Part shown: positions 23,796 through 34,834 of the stretch, in pieces
Layout: each line of letters begins with the position of its first letter
How positions within the stretch are numbered: position 1 is the stretch's first letter
NCBI RefSeq assembly: GCF_040054535.1
Contig: NC_090784.1
Location: 17,081,001 to 17,145,000 of the forward strand
Length of the DNA stretch: 64,000 nucleotides
Source of the DNA: Antennarius striatus
Lineage: Eukaryota > Chordata > Actinopteri > Lophiiformes > Antennariidae
Direction: 5' to 3'
Notes under the pieces: generated by a model
Seen by the model: only the letters and a program-made list of their open reading frames with translations
Database searches by the model: none
What the model was told of the DNA's origin: nothing
Made by a program: the position numbers and the translations under genes

Positions 23796-26700
23796 CCTTT
23801 CAGGGCAGAGAGGGAAGTGGTTCTTAGTAATATTGACACTCTTTGTTCGGTGGCTCTGGGAGAAAAAGTGGCTGAAGATTTACTTCTGGCTAGAGACACA
23901 GTCATCACCATCTGTAGCATCACTGACCATGTCAGGGTAAGAACCCATGGAAACTTTTAAGTTCAGTGCCTAGCCCTGTGTTGTGGTAAATTTTAAGCCT
24001 ATAATAATGTATTGTTAACATCACCAGCAATCTAAAGGTGTGCCGTTCAGACTGCCCCAGGACCATCAGCTCTTCACCTGCCTCACACAAGCCATCGCTG
24101 ACGGTAAATACAGAATCAACGAGGTTCGACCCATCTGCAGTTACCATTTAATTTTCTCCTCACTGCTTCTGCTGGTGTTTGCTCCAGGTGTGGTGATGGA
24201 AAACCCTTACTGGCACAGCTTCATGGAGCAGGCCGTCCGTCTCATCTACTTCCTGGCCGAATCTCCCGACCAGCTGTGCTCCCGGCTGCTCCAGCGCGGC
24301 GCTCGCCTCTTACTGGATCAGATTGCAGAAGGTGGTGAAATCAACAAGGATGCTGGCCAAATGCAAGAGGGCTCTCAGGAGTCAGATGAGCAAGGTGAAC
24401 AAGGTGAGTGAGGGTGTGTCTCCTGTGCTCTTTGCTTTCTTAGCATACAGATATTACTCAACCTACAAACACAATGGATTCCAAAAGGCTGTTTGTAAGC
24501 TGAATTGTTCGTAAGTCTTTATTCATTGACTTTCCATCTTTAATCATCATTTGAGGCGATTTTGTGAATGTTCCCATATACATATATACATTATGGGTTC
24601 ATTTCCTGCTCAGAAGTTTGCAGAGACGTAGATAAAAGGACAGATTGCTGCACACAATGCCCCAGCAGGAAAGCAGAAAAGGTCACATGAAGTCTGACAT
24701 CAGAGCAAACTGTTCACTTAGTCTGATTTTTGCCGAGTTATTTTAACATGATGTGAAATGTTAATCTATGGGGTGTTAATGTCCCACTACTTGGCGGGGT
24801 TGGGGCAGAAAGGGGAATGTCAGTAGTCAGCTATGGTGTTGCGCGGTTGTTTGTATCATACGAGAGTGTACAAGTCTAATGTCCATATCTTGAGGACCAC
24901 CTTTATTCTTAATCTAGTGTGCTTATGTGTGTGTGTGTCTCTCTTGCAGTGAACTGTGTGTGTCTGGCCCAGATGTTGGCTCTGTGTGGCTGTGTGGCGT
25001 TCTGGCAGGTGTCTCACCTGGAGCGCAGTGTGAGTACGGAGCTGCGGAGGAGGAGAGGAGAGACAGAGGAGAGGGAGGAGAAGGGTCCATCCAACAAAGC
25101 TAAGGTGAAGGGCCTGTGTTTGACACCTGTACAGCTGCATAACGACACTCTTCAAATAAAGCACTACTTCAACTAAAGTGGGATGTGTGTGGACCAAAAC
25201 TGTTGGCGTCATGCTTGTTCTGAGCCTGTTGTTTCCAAAAGGTACTGTGACGGATGGTCATCCATGATCAAATGGAAACTCTGTTCCCACTTCATGCAGG
25301 AGGTTTAGTTGATAAATGGATGAGTTGCAATGTTTTGTTTTTAAAACTGTGCTGAATATATTAACTGAGAATACAACTGCTGCAAATACCAACAACACGA
25401 AATTACCGGTACTTCAATTAGAACTTGAAATAAATAAATTTTACTATTGATGGTAATCATTTGAGGTGTGTGCAAAGAAAATAATCATTAATCATTAACT
25501 TATTTCACTTCATACTGTAATTCCTGTAGTCCGGTTAAGTCTGCTTTTTGGATCTGAATGATATTTATGGTTTTAAAAGTACTCTGGACAACATTTGTGC
25601 TGAAACGCTTTAGTGTGGCAAAATTCATTATGCTGAGGATGATAATTTATTTCACCTGGATTAGCTAATGCTCACGTTCAGAACAGAAAGCGTTGTTCTT
25701 GATCCATATATTTTTCTAAATTGTCTTCTTTGCTCATGTTCAATTAGTTTTATTTTTATGAAATATGTTGCAGAGTGAAGTGGCAGTTTGGTCAAGCTGT
25801 TATGTTTCTTATGTCCAACAGCAAACAGCTAATGAGAGTGCCATAGAGGAGGATATGGGGTTGATCGGTGCCTCCGCTGAAGATACAGAAGCTGAACTTA
25901 TCAGAAAGATCTGCGAGACTGAATTACTGGCTGGTAATAAAAACGACTTGTCTGATCTGTGTTTAACGCCCACACCTCACCTAATTTTCACACACTTAAC
26001 ATGTCCCTCCTGTCCTCTCTGCTTTCTGCATGTCCAGAGGAAAACCTCCTGTGTGCATTTCTTCCCCTGCTGGTGAAAGTCTGCAGCTCCCCTGGACGCT
26101 ACTCCCACCCCCAGCTCACCACCGCTGCCTGCCTGGCGCTTTCTCAATACATGATGATCAGGTAAAGTCACTTCTGATCTCATGTTAGGTGAACGTTTGT
26201 CGATTTGTTTTATATGGTTGATTTTCAACAAAATGTTCAGGTGCACATGTGACCTCTGACCTCTGATGTGATAATGTGGATTTTGTTACAACACATTTTC
26301 TTGTATTTTATGGAATATTTTGAAATGTTTTGAATATGTATACATAAAAACTTGAACAGTTTAAATACACAGCTGAACTACTGTATATGGTCAAACAGTC
26401 AAGACAAAGGAGAACCATTACAAGATCAAAAATGCTTTATGTTAACACATTTTTCTAAAATGGTTAAACAAAACCTTCATGAAGGTAACGTTTGCTTCCA
26501 TACCGTTGTTAGACTACATTAGTTTTAGCTGGGTGTAAAAAAGAACAATTAGATCATGTTTTTTAATCTGTTATTTCAGCCCATCGATGTGTGAAGAAAA
26601 CATCCGTCTCATGTTTACGGTGCTGGAACGCTCAGCGCTCCCTGTGGTCAGGGCTAATGCCATCATCGCCCTGGGAGACCTCATCGTTCGTTTTCCAAAC

Positions 26701-29700
26701 ATCCTGGAACCCTGGACACAGAATCTCTACGCCAGGTAGTGTGTAGACGTTCGTTTAATCAGCCAAGGAATATAAAACAAATTTTGCCACAGCGGCACCT
26801 CATCGCTCATCATTTGACACACATTATTGTCGTTATTTTTAAATTGGTTTTCTTATGAGGTACAACCTATGCCTGGCTGCTCAGCCGAGTGGGTGTCCTG
26901 TAAAACACGTTTCCCCTGTGTTTGTACACCTGATCCATTTTCATCTGTATCCCACCGCCACTTGTCTGTGTGTTCCTCACAGCTACTGAAGTGTTGTGGC
27001 TGCCACATTGCTCCACTGAGCCACATGATGGGAAAAGTTTTCTTTTCCCATCATAACTTTATAATGGGGGGAAGTGACAAACTTTTGAGATCTACGGTAT
27101 GAATACGAGCTCTGATACGGCCTTGTGTTTGGACCGCTGTTGATGCTATGGAGAGCAGACCAAAAAAATCCACTGGTAGTAAAAAGCGCAACGCCCACTA
27201 GTGCACTGGGTGGAGTCCTGGACCGACTCAGATGAGGGCAATTTTAGACAAGGGACAGCTTAATGACCAGTTTGTTACACATTGTGACCTGCACAAATGA
27301 CTAGTGTGCGTTGTAATTATACACACTGCTTGGGTGAGCTGAAGGGACTGATTTGAAGTCGAATCAAAGGTTTTACACAGATGAGTATGCTTTTATTTTA
27401 AAAACATGGCTGTTTCGTTGGTTCGTGTTTCCCCACAGCAAACTTAGAACTTGAGGTTGGTCAGTCTGAAGTATGTTTTCAATTATAATGGTTGATAATG
27501 CCACATTGAGGTGTTTCAGATACATAAAACATGCAGTTTTTTTTTTTATGTGGCATTACCCTTGTAGTGTTTTCTAGCTGATAAGCTTTTCATAGCGTTT
27601 CCTAATTGTCTCCCACACACCAGTACCTCCACTGTTTTTAAAGCTGCTGCCCTGGAACCTCCTGATAAGAGCATTAAGAATTAATTACCCTGTTCATTGC
27701 TGTTGTAAGCTCCTGCTCTGGCATGTGGAGGTGCCAAAAGTACAAGTGTTTGAACCTCAGCATGGAGTCCTGCTCTCTGGTGCAAATGAGAAATGGTTAA
27801 TGAGTTTCTTTTGTTCCGTGGATGTGGGTGAATGTAACTCTGAATTGGTGTTAGAATGCTGATTGATTGTTAGAAATCTGATTGACCCGTCACAGTCCGC
27901 CCCAAGACATTGTGTTCAGCCCGTGACAGTCGCTTGGTTTCCATAACATTCTGTTGGACTAGTGAAACACAACAATTATAATACAGTTAAGCCCAAAATC
28001 ATGGACACCCCAAGCAAATTTTAACTTAAAATTAGTTTTATTCAACCAGCAAGTTTTGAAACAAAGATGCATTTTTCAGTTTGGCATAAAAAAGGCCTTC
28101 AACCCTAAGAAGACCATCCCCACTGGCGAACATGGTGATGGGATCCTGTTGCTTTGGGGCGGTGTTTCAGCCAGTGGACCAGGGAACCTAATCCCAGTAA
28201 ACGAATCACGAACAAAAGAGCATTATGTCAAGATTGTCAACATCAGGCAGTCTGCAGAAAAGCTTGGCCCTGGGCACAAGCGGACATTTCATCACAATGA
28301 CACAAAACACGCAGCAAAAAAAAGGTAAATGGTTTGCAGACAAAAACGTGAATATTTTCCTGTGGCCCAGCCAGAGTCCTGACTTGAATTCAATTGATAA
28401 TCTATGGAAGGAGCAAAAGATCAGTGTGATGAGACCCTCCAACCTGAAAGAGTTGGAGCTCATCACAAAAATACCAGTGAAGACACTCCACAAGACAGTC
28501 ACCAATTACAGGAAGCATTTGGTTACTGTCATAGCCAATAAAGGTGTATCACTTTTATTATTGAGAAGGGTGTGAATAATTTTGGACATTTCACTTTATT
28601 CAAATGTAGGCATAATCTTATTTTCTGGGAGACGACTGTGTTTAAGACAAAACTGAACCAGCCACACAATTCTCTCAGGTGTTCAGTTCCCTGAAAAATG
28701 AAAGCAAATGATTTTGTTCATCCCTTGAATTTTTATATCGTTACATATCTAGTCGACATGGTTTAAAATCTTAAACATTTCTGATGGGGTAGAAATACAG
28801 AAAAATTATAAAGTTGAAACATAGAAGCCTTTATAATTTTAAAACAGTGTTCTGTGTGTAGCAATAATAAGAAGCCGACATGATGCAACTACTCCTAGTC
28901 AGCTGATCATCTCGCATCCCCTAGGCTCAGTGATGATGTTCCCTCGGTGAGGCAGACAGCTGTGATAGTTCTGACTCAGCTGGTACTTAAAGATGTGCTC
29001 AAGGTCAAAGGTCAAGTCAGCGAGGTGGCTGTGCTGCTAATTGACCCTGAGCCTCACATCACCAGCCTGGCCCTGAACTTCTTCAATGAGCTGTCCACCA
29101 AGGTACACACACACAGACACACACACCCATCAATATCTCTTAATGGTGACTGAATAATTGGGACATTTTATTCATCTTCTCTGTGTTACCTATCAGGACA
29201 ATGCGATCTACAACCTGCTCCCAGACATCATCAGTCGCTTGTCTGACCCAGAGAGAGGTATGACCTCCGAGGACTTCAATACCATTATGAAGTGAGTTAC
29301 AATTCTCTGCCTTTGCCTTTGTCCAGAGGTTTTTGTCTATAATGACGACATCCCAGCAGCCCGTGGACAATTAGTGATCTTTATGTGTGTTTTTTAGGCA
29401 ACTATTCTCCTACATCACCAAAGAAAGGCAAACTGAGTCTCTGGTGGAGAAACTGTGTCAGCGCTTTAGAACTGCAAAGTGAGTCTATCTCTACCTCCTC
29501 TTCTCATTTTCACAACTCTGACCTGCATCTTTGTGTTTTTTAAAATTTGTAAGACCTGCTGTATCTCATTTGTGAAATAACCAGCGTGTGTTGCAGGTAA
29601 TTAGTAGGCGTTATGAGTACATGGAGACAGATTGAGAGAGTTTACGACACGGTTCACCTGCCAAACTTATTCTTATTCATTCATTGTCATGAAAACTGTC

Positions 29701-31409
29701 TTTCAGTATAATTGAGGAATGCAGCAGGAACAATTAGCCTGGCCAGGCTTCAGTCTGCCTCTGACTCATCCCTCATCCATACTCAAAAGAAGGACATTTT
29801 ATATTACACAATAGAAAATGAATTTAGGTACAAGAGTTTCCTGGAAAATGAGATTTGGTCTAAATGCCAGGGCAAAGCCATATTCATGAGTAATGAGCTT
29901 TTTTATGACGTGGAATTTCTATGCATTTCACATAGTCTGTAATTGAGTTTAGACCTTAATCCCTGTGCCTTTCTTCCTACTTCTTTGCTCAGGACGGAGC
30001 GTCAGTGGTGCGACTTGGCCATGTCTCTTTCTCTGCTGTCCATGTGTGAGCGAGGATTCAAGAGGCTCCAGGAATGCTGGGAGTGCTACAGCGATAAGTT
30101 AACAGAGACTGGAGTCTACCAGCCCCTGCTTTCCATCACCACCAAGCTCCGCCGTGGGGCCAAACCCCAGTTCAAGGTGCTACACCTGCCTCATTTTTAA
30201 AAATTTGTTCTGATGCCATTTTCGCGTGGACAGATAGTGACTTGTTGATTCCCCAGGCCCAGATTGATGAGTTTGAAAAGCGGCTGACTGCGGTCCACAC
30301 TAGAGGGCTGGAGAACGTTGAAAGTCCAGAGCTGGATGAGGAAAACCAAAATGAAGGAGGATCAACTGACACAACGGTCAAACAGACGCCGGTGCCCACC
30401 AGAGGCCGTACCAGAACAAAAAGAGGTCAGTGGTTAGATTTAATTCAGGGTCCAGTTCAAGGCTGTATCCAGAACCATTTTTATATTCTACCTTTTATAT
30501 TTTCTTGATTAATGTTACAGGCCAAGCAAAGACCTCTGGTTCTCGTTGTGGAGATGACAGTTTTGTGACGCCTCAGAAATCTCGCTGCTCTAAGAAACCT
30601 GTGATCACATTCAGCAGCGATGAAGAGGAGGATGAAGAGGGTCAGTGCAGTAACTTTACTCGTTCAATATTCAATTTACATGAGAGAACTCCTGCTTTTC
30701 AAATAATATTATATTTTTAATAATTGATCAGTTAATTAGAACTTTTTTCTTTGTCACATGAAAATACTGAAAATATTTTTTATTATAGTCTTTTCACCAG
30801 GCCTACGTCAAATGTAAGAAAAAAAGAGGAAAAAATAGTATTTTTATTTTTAGTTGGCCAATTAATTTTTTTTACTTCTGACTTCAGGAGGTATTGTTTA
30901 TAGAATATACTTTGCTTTACTTAAACTCAGGCCAGTACTTAACTTTGTCATTGCATCGAAGTCCAGAATATTGGATGCACTGAGCCGGACCAGAACAACT
31001 AAGAAGATTTTGGACAGTGTTGCCTCAGTTACTCTTCAGCTGTGCGTTAAAGCAGAGCTGATCCCAAAATCTCTGGATGGATTTGATGGAAAACAACTTC
31101 AAAGCAATAAGTCAGTCAATGTTGAATTGTAAGTCCGTAATAGTTGGTCAGAAGTTACCGAAGACAATGTTAAAGTAAAATTCAAGTATGAATCTTTGAA
31201 TATCAATGAGACTGCAAGATTTTCTTTAAATTATAATCTAATTAGAATTGTGTCATATTCTATTTTCAAGAACAAGAGCCCCATAACACGTCTTGCTTCC
31301 TTGACTTATCTTTCTTTATTTTTTAGAAGCTGTAATGGCGGAGAGTGAGACACCAAAAGTGACAACTCCCATCGCCCGCACATCCCGAAGAGCACGCCTC
31401 AGAAACTAA
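16399..31409 (+). CDS. ncapd2: NCAPD2 (CAP-D2), condensin I non-SMC subunit
   Basis: Coding exons: 16399-16516, 16607-16682, 16768-16826, 16929-17104, 17310-17452, 18566-18693, 18877-19000, 19119-19266, 19464-19661, 19745-19879, 19965-20052, 20868-21063, 21199-21317, 21509-21709, 21793-21967, 22058-22142, 22284-22420, 23804-23936, 24028-24103, 24188-24403, 24950-25104, 25822-25933, 26038-26161, 26580-26735, 28925-29102, 29197-29291, 29398-29478, 29993-30176, 30257-30425, 30521-30640, 31327-31409. They give 1395 residues (human 1401), phase-consistent throughout. The protein is helical HEAT-type sequence; the conserved Cnd1 domain lies in the last third (KVKGQVSEVAVLLIDPEP, NAIYNLLPDIISRLSD, CQRFRTAKTERQ). 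The tail has an acidic SSDEEEDEE patch and TTPIARTSRRARLRN. Known role: HEAT subunit of condensin I in mitotic chromosome compaction. Two introns host SCARNA10-like RNAs; the 26736-28924 intron holds a Tc1 remnant. Confidence 0.97.
17766..18085 (+). ncRNA. scarna10: SCARNA10/U85-like composite scaRNA, copy 1
   Basis: It sits in the ncapd2 intron 17453-18565, sense strand. A C box (GTGATGA, 17767-17773) opens it and a D box (CTGA, 18080-18083) closes it. The ten bases TCTTTGGTAA (18069-18078) can pair with U5 snRNA nucleotides 42-51 with one G-U, and the fifth base upstream of the D box (G18075) faces U5 C45, exactly the box C/D rule. Human U85/SCARNA10 methylates U5 C45, pseudouridylates U46 and is encoded in an NCAPD2 intron. 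The interior has an 11-bp perfect stem (17909-17919 with 17930-17940) and a TG-rich run (17960-18010). About 320 bases, close to the 330 of human U85. H and ACA boxes were not assigned with certainty. Confidence 0.9.
20126..20427 (+). ncRNA. scarna10: SCARNA10/U85-like composite scaRNA, copy 2
   Basis: A second, highly similar copy lies in the ncapd2 intron 20053-20867. Its C box is at 20127-20133 and its D box at 20422-20425. The U5-pairing stretch TCTTTGGTAA (20411-20420) and its spacing to the D box are identical to copy 1, so it should also guide methylation of U5 C45. The interior hairpin AATTATTCC/GGAATAATT is kept, with changes in the loop side, and a shorter TG run sits at the same place. 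Scattered substitutions (for example CCTGACC to CGTGACC) show that the copies are not from a very recent duplication. Both copies could be active; expression cannot be read from sequence. Confidence 0.88.
22421..23803. other. Large ncapd2 intron with (TG)n tract close to the acceptor
   Basis: This 1.4-kb intron is plain AT-rich DNA until a pure TG run at 23733-23793, which ends only about 10 bases before the acceptor at 23802-23803 (ACCTTTCAG). UG repeats next to an acceptor are known to influence exon definition through TDP-43 in human CFTR; whether this applies here is inference. No gene or small RNA was recognised in it. Confidence 0.6.
27984..28595 (+). mobile_element. Tc1-like DNA transposon remnant, internally deleted
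   Basis: The left end after a TA reads CAGTTAAGCCCAAAATCATGG and the right end shows the degenerate complement (GGGTGTGAATAATTTTGGAC, 28569-28588), as in Tc1 inverted repeats. Between them are two frames of transposase: KKTIPTGEHGDGILLLWGGV (about 28110-28160), HNDTKHAAK near 28300, and WPSQSPDLNSIDNLW near 28365-28410. The last motif holds the third acidic position of the DDE triad, here Asp where the family usually has Glu. The N-terminal DNA-binding part is missing, the total is only about 0.6 kb against 1.2-1.6 kb for complete elements, and the frame is broken. It is a fossil in an ncapd2 intron. Confidence 0.88.
30888..31128 (+). other. Possible unannotated cassette exon in ncapd2
   Basis: Inside the last ncapd2 intron a 241-base segment is preceded by a long pyrimidine tract ending TGACTTCAG and followed by a perfect GTAAGT donor. 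Entered in the phase left by the previous exon (one base), it is open for all 80 codons (GIVYRIYFALLKLRPVLNFV at the start, ASVTLQLCVKAELIPKSLDG in the second half). Including it shifts the last exon by one base, giving an early stop after about eight codons instead of the conserved TSRRARLRN end. I recognise no domain in it. It may be a real alternative exon, a decoy exon, or chance. Confidence 0.35.
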
Positions 31410-32900
31410 TGTCTCCTGTTGTTTTCTCTTATTTCTATTTCCTCATTTTAATCTTTTATCTGAATTAATGCATAACTTTTTTTAACGCATTTTTTTACTT
31501 TCATCATTTTGTATATTGTCTTTTCAAGATAATGGTACCAACCTAATAGTGGTTTGATGATGTATCTGATAGCATAGAATCAAGATAAATAAACCTGGTT
31601 CTAGTTTAAGTCTGCTGCCACCTGTCTCAGTCACTCACTGAAGTCCAGAAGATGACACCAACCAACGTGTGAAGGGGTTGTGTGTCCGCTGGTGGTGTCA
31701 AGTAAATTTATACCATCATTACCGGTGGCTTTGAATGTCTGCTTGTGTTATGTGTTTGGACAGCGGTGTTTAATGGGTTGTCACAGCTTGTCCAGACAGT
31801 CACCCCACATGCTTCTCCATGTCGTTCTCCTCCATATTCTTTTGTTTCTACATGTTCCATCACACACACACACACACACACACCCATCTTCCTAACCACT
31901 AAGCATGACTGCTTGATGTTTATTTACAATTATGCTGTTTTTTTTTCTGTCTGACGTGTGGTGGTGCATAGTTTACCGCCTCCATTCTCCTGTAATCAAT
32001 CTTTTATTGTCGGTCTCCTTCTGCACTCTGCCTCCCTCCTACTCTCGTTGCCTACTTTTCCTGGTTTACAGCTCTCCTCTCTTTATTGACATCTCATGCA
32101 CAGTAGTTTAACCCCCCCCTCCCTCCCCTCATCGCTAATCTCCTTTTTTCGCCCACTCAATCTCCCACACGTTGTCCTCTCCGAAAAGATGAGAGGGGTA
32201 CATTTCTGTGTGTGATTAATGTTATGTAAAGACACTTGCCAACAACAAGCTAATGGTATGATTGCAGCAGCACTTGCATTTTATCTGTGGGTAAATTTAA
32301 CTTAAATGTGTTCAGTGGGTGATTATTGCACAAACATGAGTAAATTTTTGTTTTGTTTTGCCTAAAGATTGGTTTTGTCTGTTCATGCTAGGTATGAAAA
32401 CACAATATTCACTGACCGGATGTCCATCGCCTGACGTACGTTTGTAATTGCTGGCCTTTATTTGCTTGAAATAATCAAAGGCTGCTGAACTTTAAGGTCT
32501 ATGTGTTGGAAGCGCATCCCTTGCTGGTGTTGTAATTTGGCGGCAGGGGGTGCAGGGAGCAGATGCTACTGACAGACTGTAACTTACCCAGCAGAAAAGG
32601 GAGGTCAGTGCATGCTGGGAAAGACCATGGAGACGGGAGACAGGAGGGCCTAATCTGCACAGGGAGCATTTTAATCAGATGTATAACTCAGATTAAGTCA
32701 CGACATATGAAGTGAGTATTTCCATCCAGAGTAATTCATAATTGGTCCGAATGATGAGGCACTAGCCAACTGTTGGCCCTTGACCTTGCCTGCAGTGCAC
32801 TAGCATCAACATGGCTTATACTACAGTCACCTTGGCAATGACAGTTACTTTCTCCAACTATGACATCACTCCAAAGAAAAATGGAGGGGTGGGGGGTTTG
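31410..32900. other. ncapd2 3' UTR and intergenic DNA
   Basis: The ncapd2 3' untranslated region probably ends after the AATAAA at 31588-31593. Beyond it are a short (CA)n run at 31861-31882, a C-rich stretch near 32110, and otherwise unremarkable sequence. No coding region was found. Confidence 0.5.
31588..31593 (+). terminator. Polyadenylation signal, ncapd2
   Basis: AATAAA about 180 bases after the ncapd2 stop codon, the first canonical hexamer on this strand after the gene. Confidence 0.6.
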
Positions 32901-32905
32901 TCTCC

Positions 32906-33139
32906 ATAAAACCTCTGCAGCATCCCAGCTGATGCCCTAACATTCAGCTGCTGCCAAGAGGACAGACGCAAGAGGAAGCAAATTATTATTTTCAATCTAT
33001 CTCGTAACGAGGAGTAGGAGGAGTCAGACTGGTGAGATAGTGATGCTCCCAGCAGGTACCAACAAGTGAGACGTCGCTGAAAGAGCGAGGAGATGAAGAG
33101 TCTGTGAGAGCAGAAGAACCCGAAGCTCAGAAGAAACAG
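32906..33139 (+). promoter_or_regulatory. Probable promoter and non-coding first exon of the natriuretic peptide gene
   Basis: A TATA-like ATAAAA at 32906-32911 is followed by purine-rich sequence that ends in GAAACAG|GTGAAC, a good donor (exon end 33139). An acceptor TTTTCAG at 33770 lies 38 bases before the start codon at 33809, so a spliced 5' untranslated region is plausible. Supported only by motif quality and position. Confidence 0.4.
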
Positions 33140-33808
33140 GTGAACATGCTTAAATTATTTTTAAATGTCAGGTAGTTGTGTAAAACTAAAGAGGTCCTAT
33201 GCCTAGTAATTATAAAGTAAAAAAATAAAATCAATTGTTACAACAAATGGAGCTACGTAGTCTGAAGTTTTGAAATTGATAGAAAATGTTTTTTTTCATT
33301 TTGTACTGCAGTAAAGGCAACTGCTTACTTTAGTAAAGTGAGAAAATCTAAGTTAAAAAGCTTTGTTCTTTCATTTTTAACAGGTCAATGTAAGATGAAA
33401 CCTCATTAATATAAAAAATATCACCTTTTTTAAAGACTTATTTGATGCAGTACAATTTTAATGTAGTACTGACACAATTATCATGTTAAAGTACTGTATA
33501 TTTTTCCCGTTTGTTGTTGTTTTTATTTAGATTCTGGGGACATCAGGATTCAGTATTTCTAGCTTGATTAGACCTGCTCGTCTGTGTTGCATCCCGGTTT
33601 AATGAAGGCATTGACAAAAAACATGTATGCGCAGAGATAAAACTTCTTTCATGTCATGAAGACAAATCCATTGATCATACAAAACTATCATTCCGAATGT
33701 AATCTTCATATTTTCATTGTGTTTTCATCAGTACTTTATCTGTATTTGGTGTTTGCCAGTGTGTTTTCAGTCCTGCTCCACTTTTTCCTGCCTGTCGTAA
33801 CCGCTGCC

Positions 33809-34384
33809 ATGCTGTGTCCTGCGCTGCTTTTTGCCACCCTGCTCCTCCTGACACCCCTGGAGATCACAGAGGCTCGTGCTCTGCACTCGTCTGACGCTGT
33901 GCAGGTACGGGGGGAGGGGGGGAACAGAAGATTGAGAAAAGAATGGATTGAGGATTCCAAGTGGATGAAGGATATGGGAGAATCATCTGAAGGAGGGGAG
34001 GGGGAGGGTAATGAAATGTATCACTGATTGAATTATTTTCCCTTCTAGTCTCCTTGACAATTAAATTGAATGTTTTTTCCCCTGCTGTAGTTTATGGAGC
34101 ATTTTCTGCAACGTTACAATGACCTTTTGACCCTGGACGACCTGGAGAACCTGCTGAACAGCCAGGCGGAGGAGCAGTCCACCTCCTCGGAGGTCAAAGG
34201 GGCAGACTACTCAAAATGGGCTGACACTCAAATGCAAGCTGAAACCCCCTGGCTGCGTCTGTTGAAGGGGGCTCTGGCCAATCAGAAGCGAGCAGAACCA
34301 GATCGGTCACGGAGGGGATGGAACAGAGGATGCTTTGGCCTGAAACTGGATCGGATCGGGTCCATGAGTGGACTGGGCTGTTAG
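33809..34384 (+). CDS. nppc-like: C-type natriuretic peptide precursor
   Basis: Two coding exons, 33809-33904 and 34091-34384, give 129 residues. Residues 1-22 are a signal peptide (MLCPALLFATLLLLTPLEITEA). An acidic pro-region follows, with FMEHFLQRYNDLLTLDDLENLL typical of CNP precursors. A furin-type RSRR site releases the last 22 residues, GWNRG then CFGLKLDRIGSMSGLGC, ending at the second Cys with no C-terminal tail, which defines CNP. The 17-residue ring is identical to that of human CNP-22. Known role: secreted ligand of the guanylyl cyclase receptor NPR2, raising cGMP. Teleosts have several CNP genes; the GWNRG start resembles CNP-1, but I cannot fix the subtype. The start was chosen as the ATG giving a clean signal peptide; a longer upstream in-frame ATG (33656) is less likely. 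Confidence 0.93.
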
Positions 34385-34828
34385 TGGAGAGAAAATAAAG
34401 ACTGATGAGAACATACTTAGAGCACCAGAAAGAAAAAAACTGCAGTGAACAGTGTTTGAGCGTGCACACTACATGTAGTATGATGTAAATGTGAAGCTCT
34501 GCTAATGTGGTTTCATCCAGAGTAGGTAGCATAGATCACCAGCTTCATGTTATCGCTGTTAAACCAGCCATAGTTTATTTCCTGTGTAAGCATTAAACGG
34601 AGTACTGAAATATGTGAGCTATGTTTACATCAAATGATGATTTTCAGTTGTTGGACTTGTAAATCAAATGTGTTTCTAGATGTGTCCGTGTTTTAGATCA
34701 AGTGATAAAGCCTTTAGGCAATTTGTGGCCAGTGGGTTGTGGAAGAAATGGGTGTAACAAAAGTGGATATTCAAAAATAGTGGCACCTGTAATTCCTGCT
34801 GTTTTTATTGTTCCTTATGATTTGCATG

Positions 34829-34834
34829 AATAAA
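34829..34834 (+). terminator. Polyadenylation signal, natriuretic peptide gene
   Basis: AATAAA about 450 bases after the stop. Another AATAAA lies only 10 bases after the stop (34394-34399) and could give a very short 3' UTR. Confidence 0.4.

Noticed and set aside
27026-27052. Short perfect hairpin (GATGGGAAAA/TTTTCCCATC) in an ncapd2 intron
   Set aside because: Too short and without flanking features; no RNA family recognised.
28206-28505. 99-codon minus-strand frame
   Set aside because: Antisense shadow of the Tc1-like transposase remnant.
33656-33808. Upstream in-frame start for the natriuretic peptide precursor
   Set aside because: It would put about 50 residues before the signal peptide and cross a likely splice acceptor at 33770.
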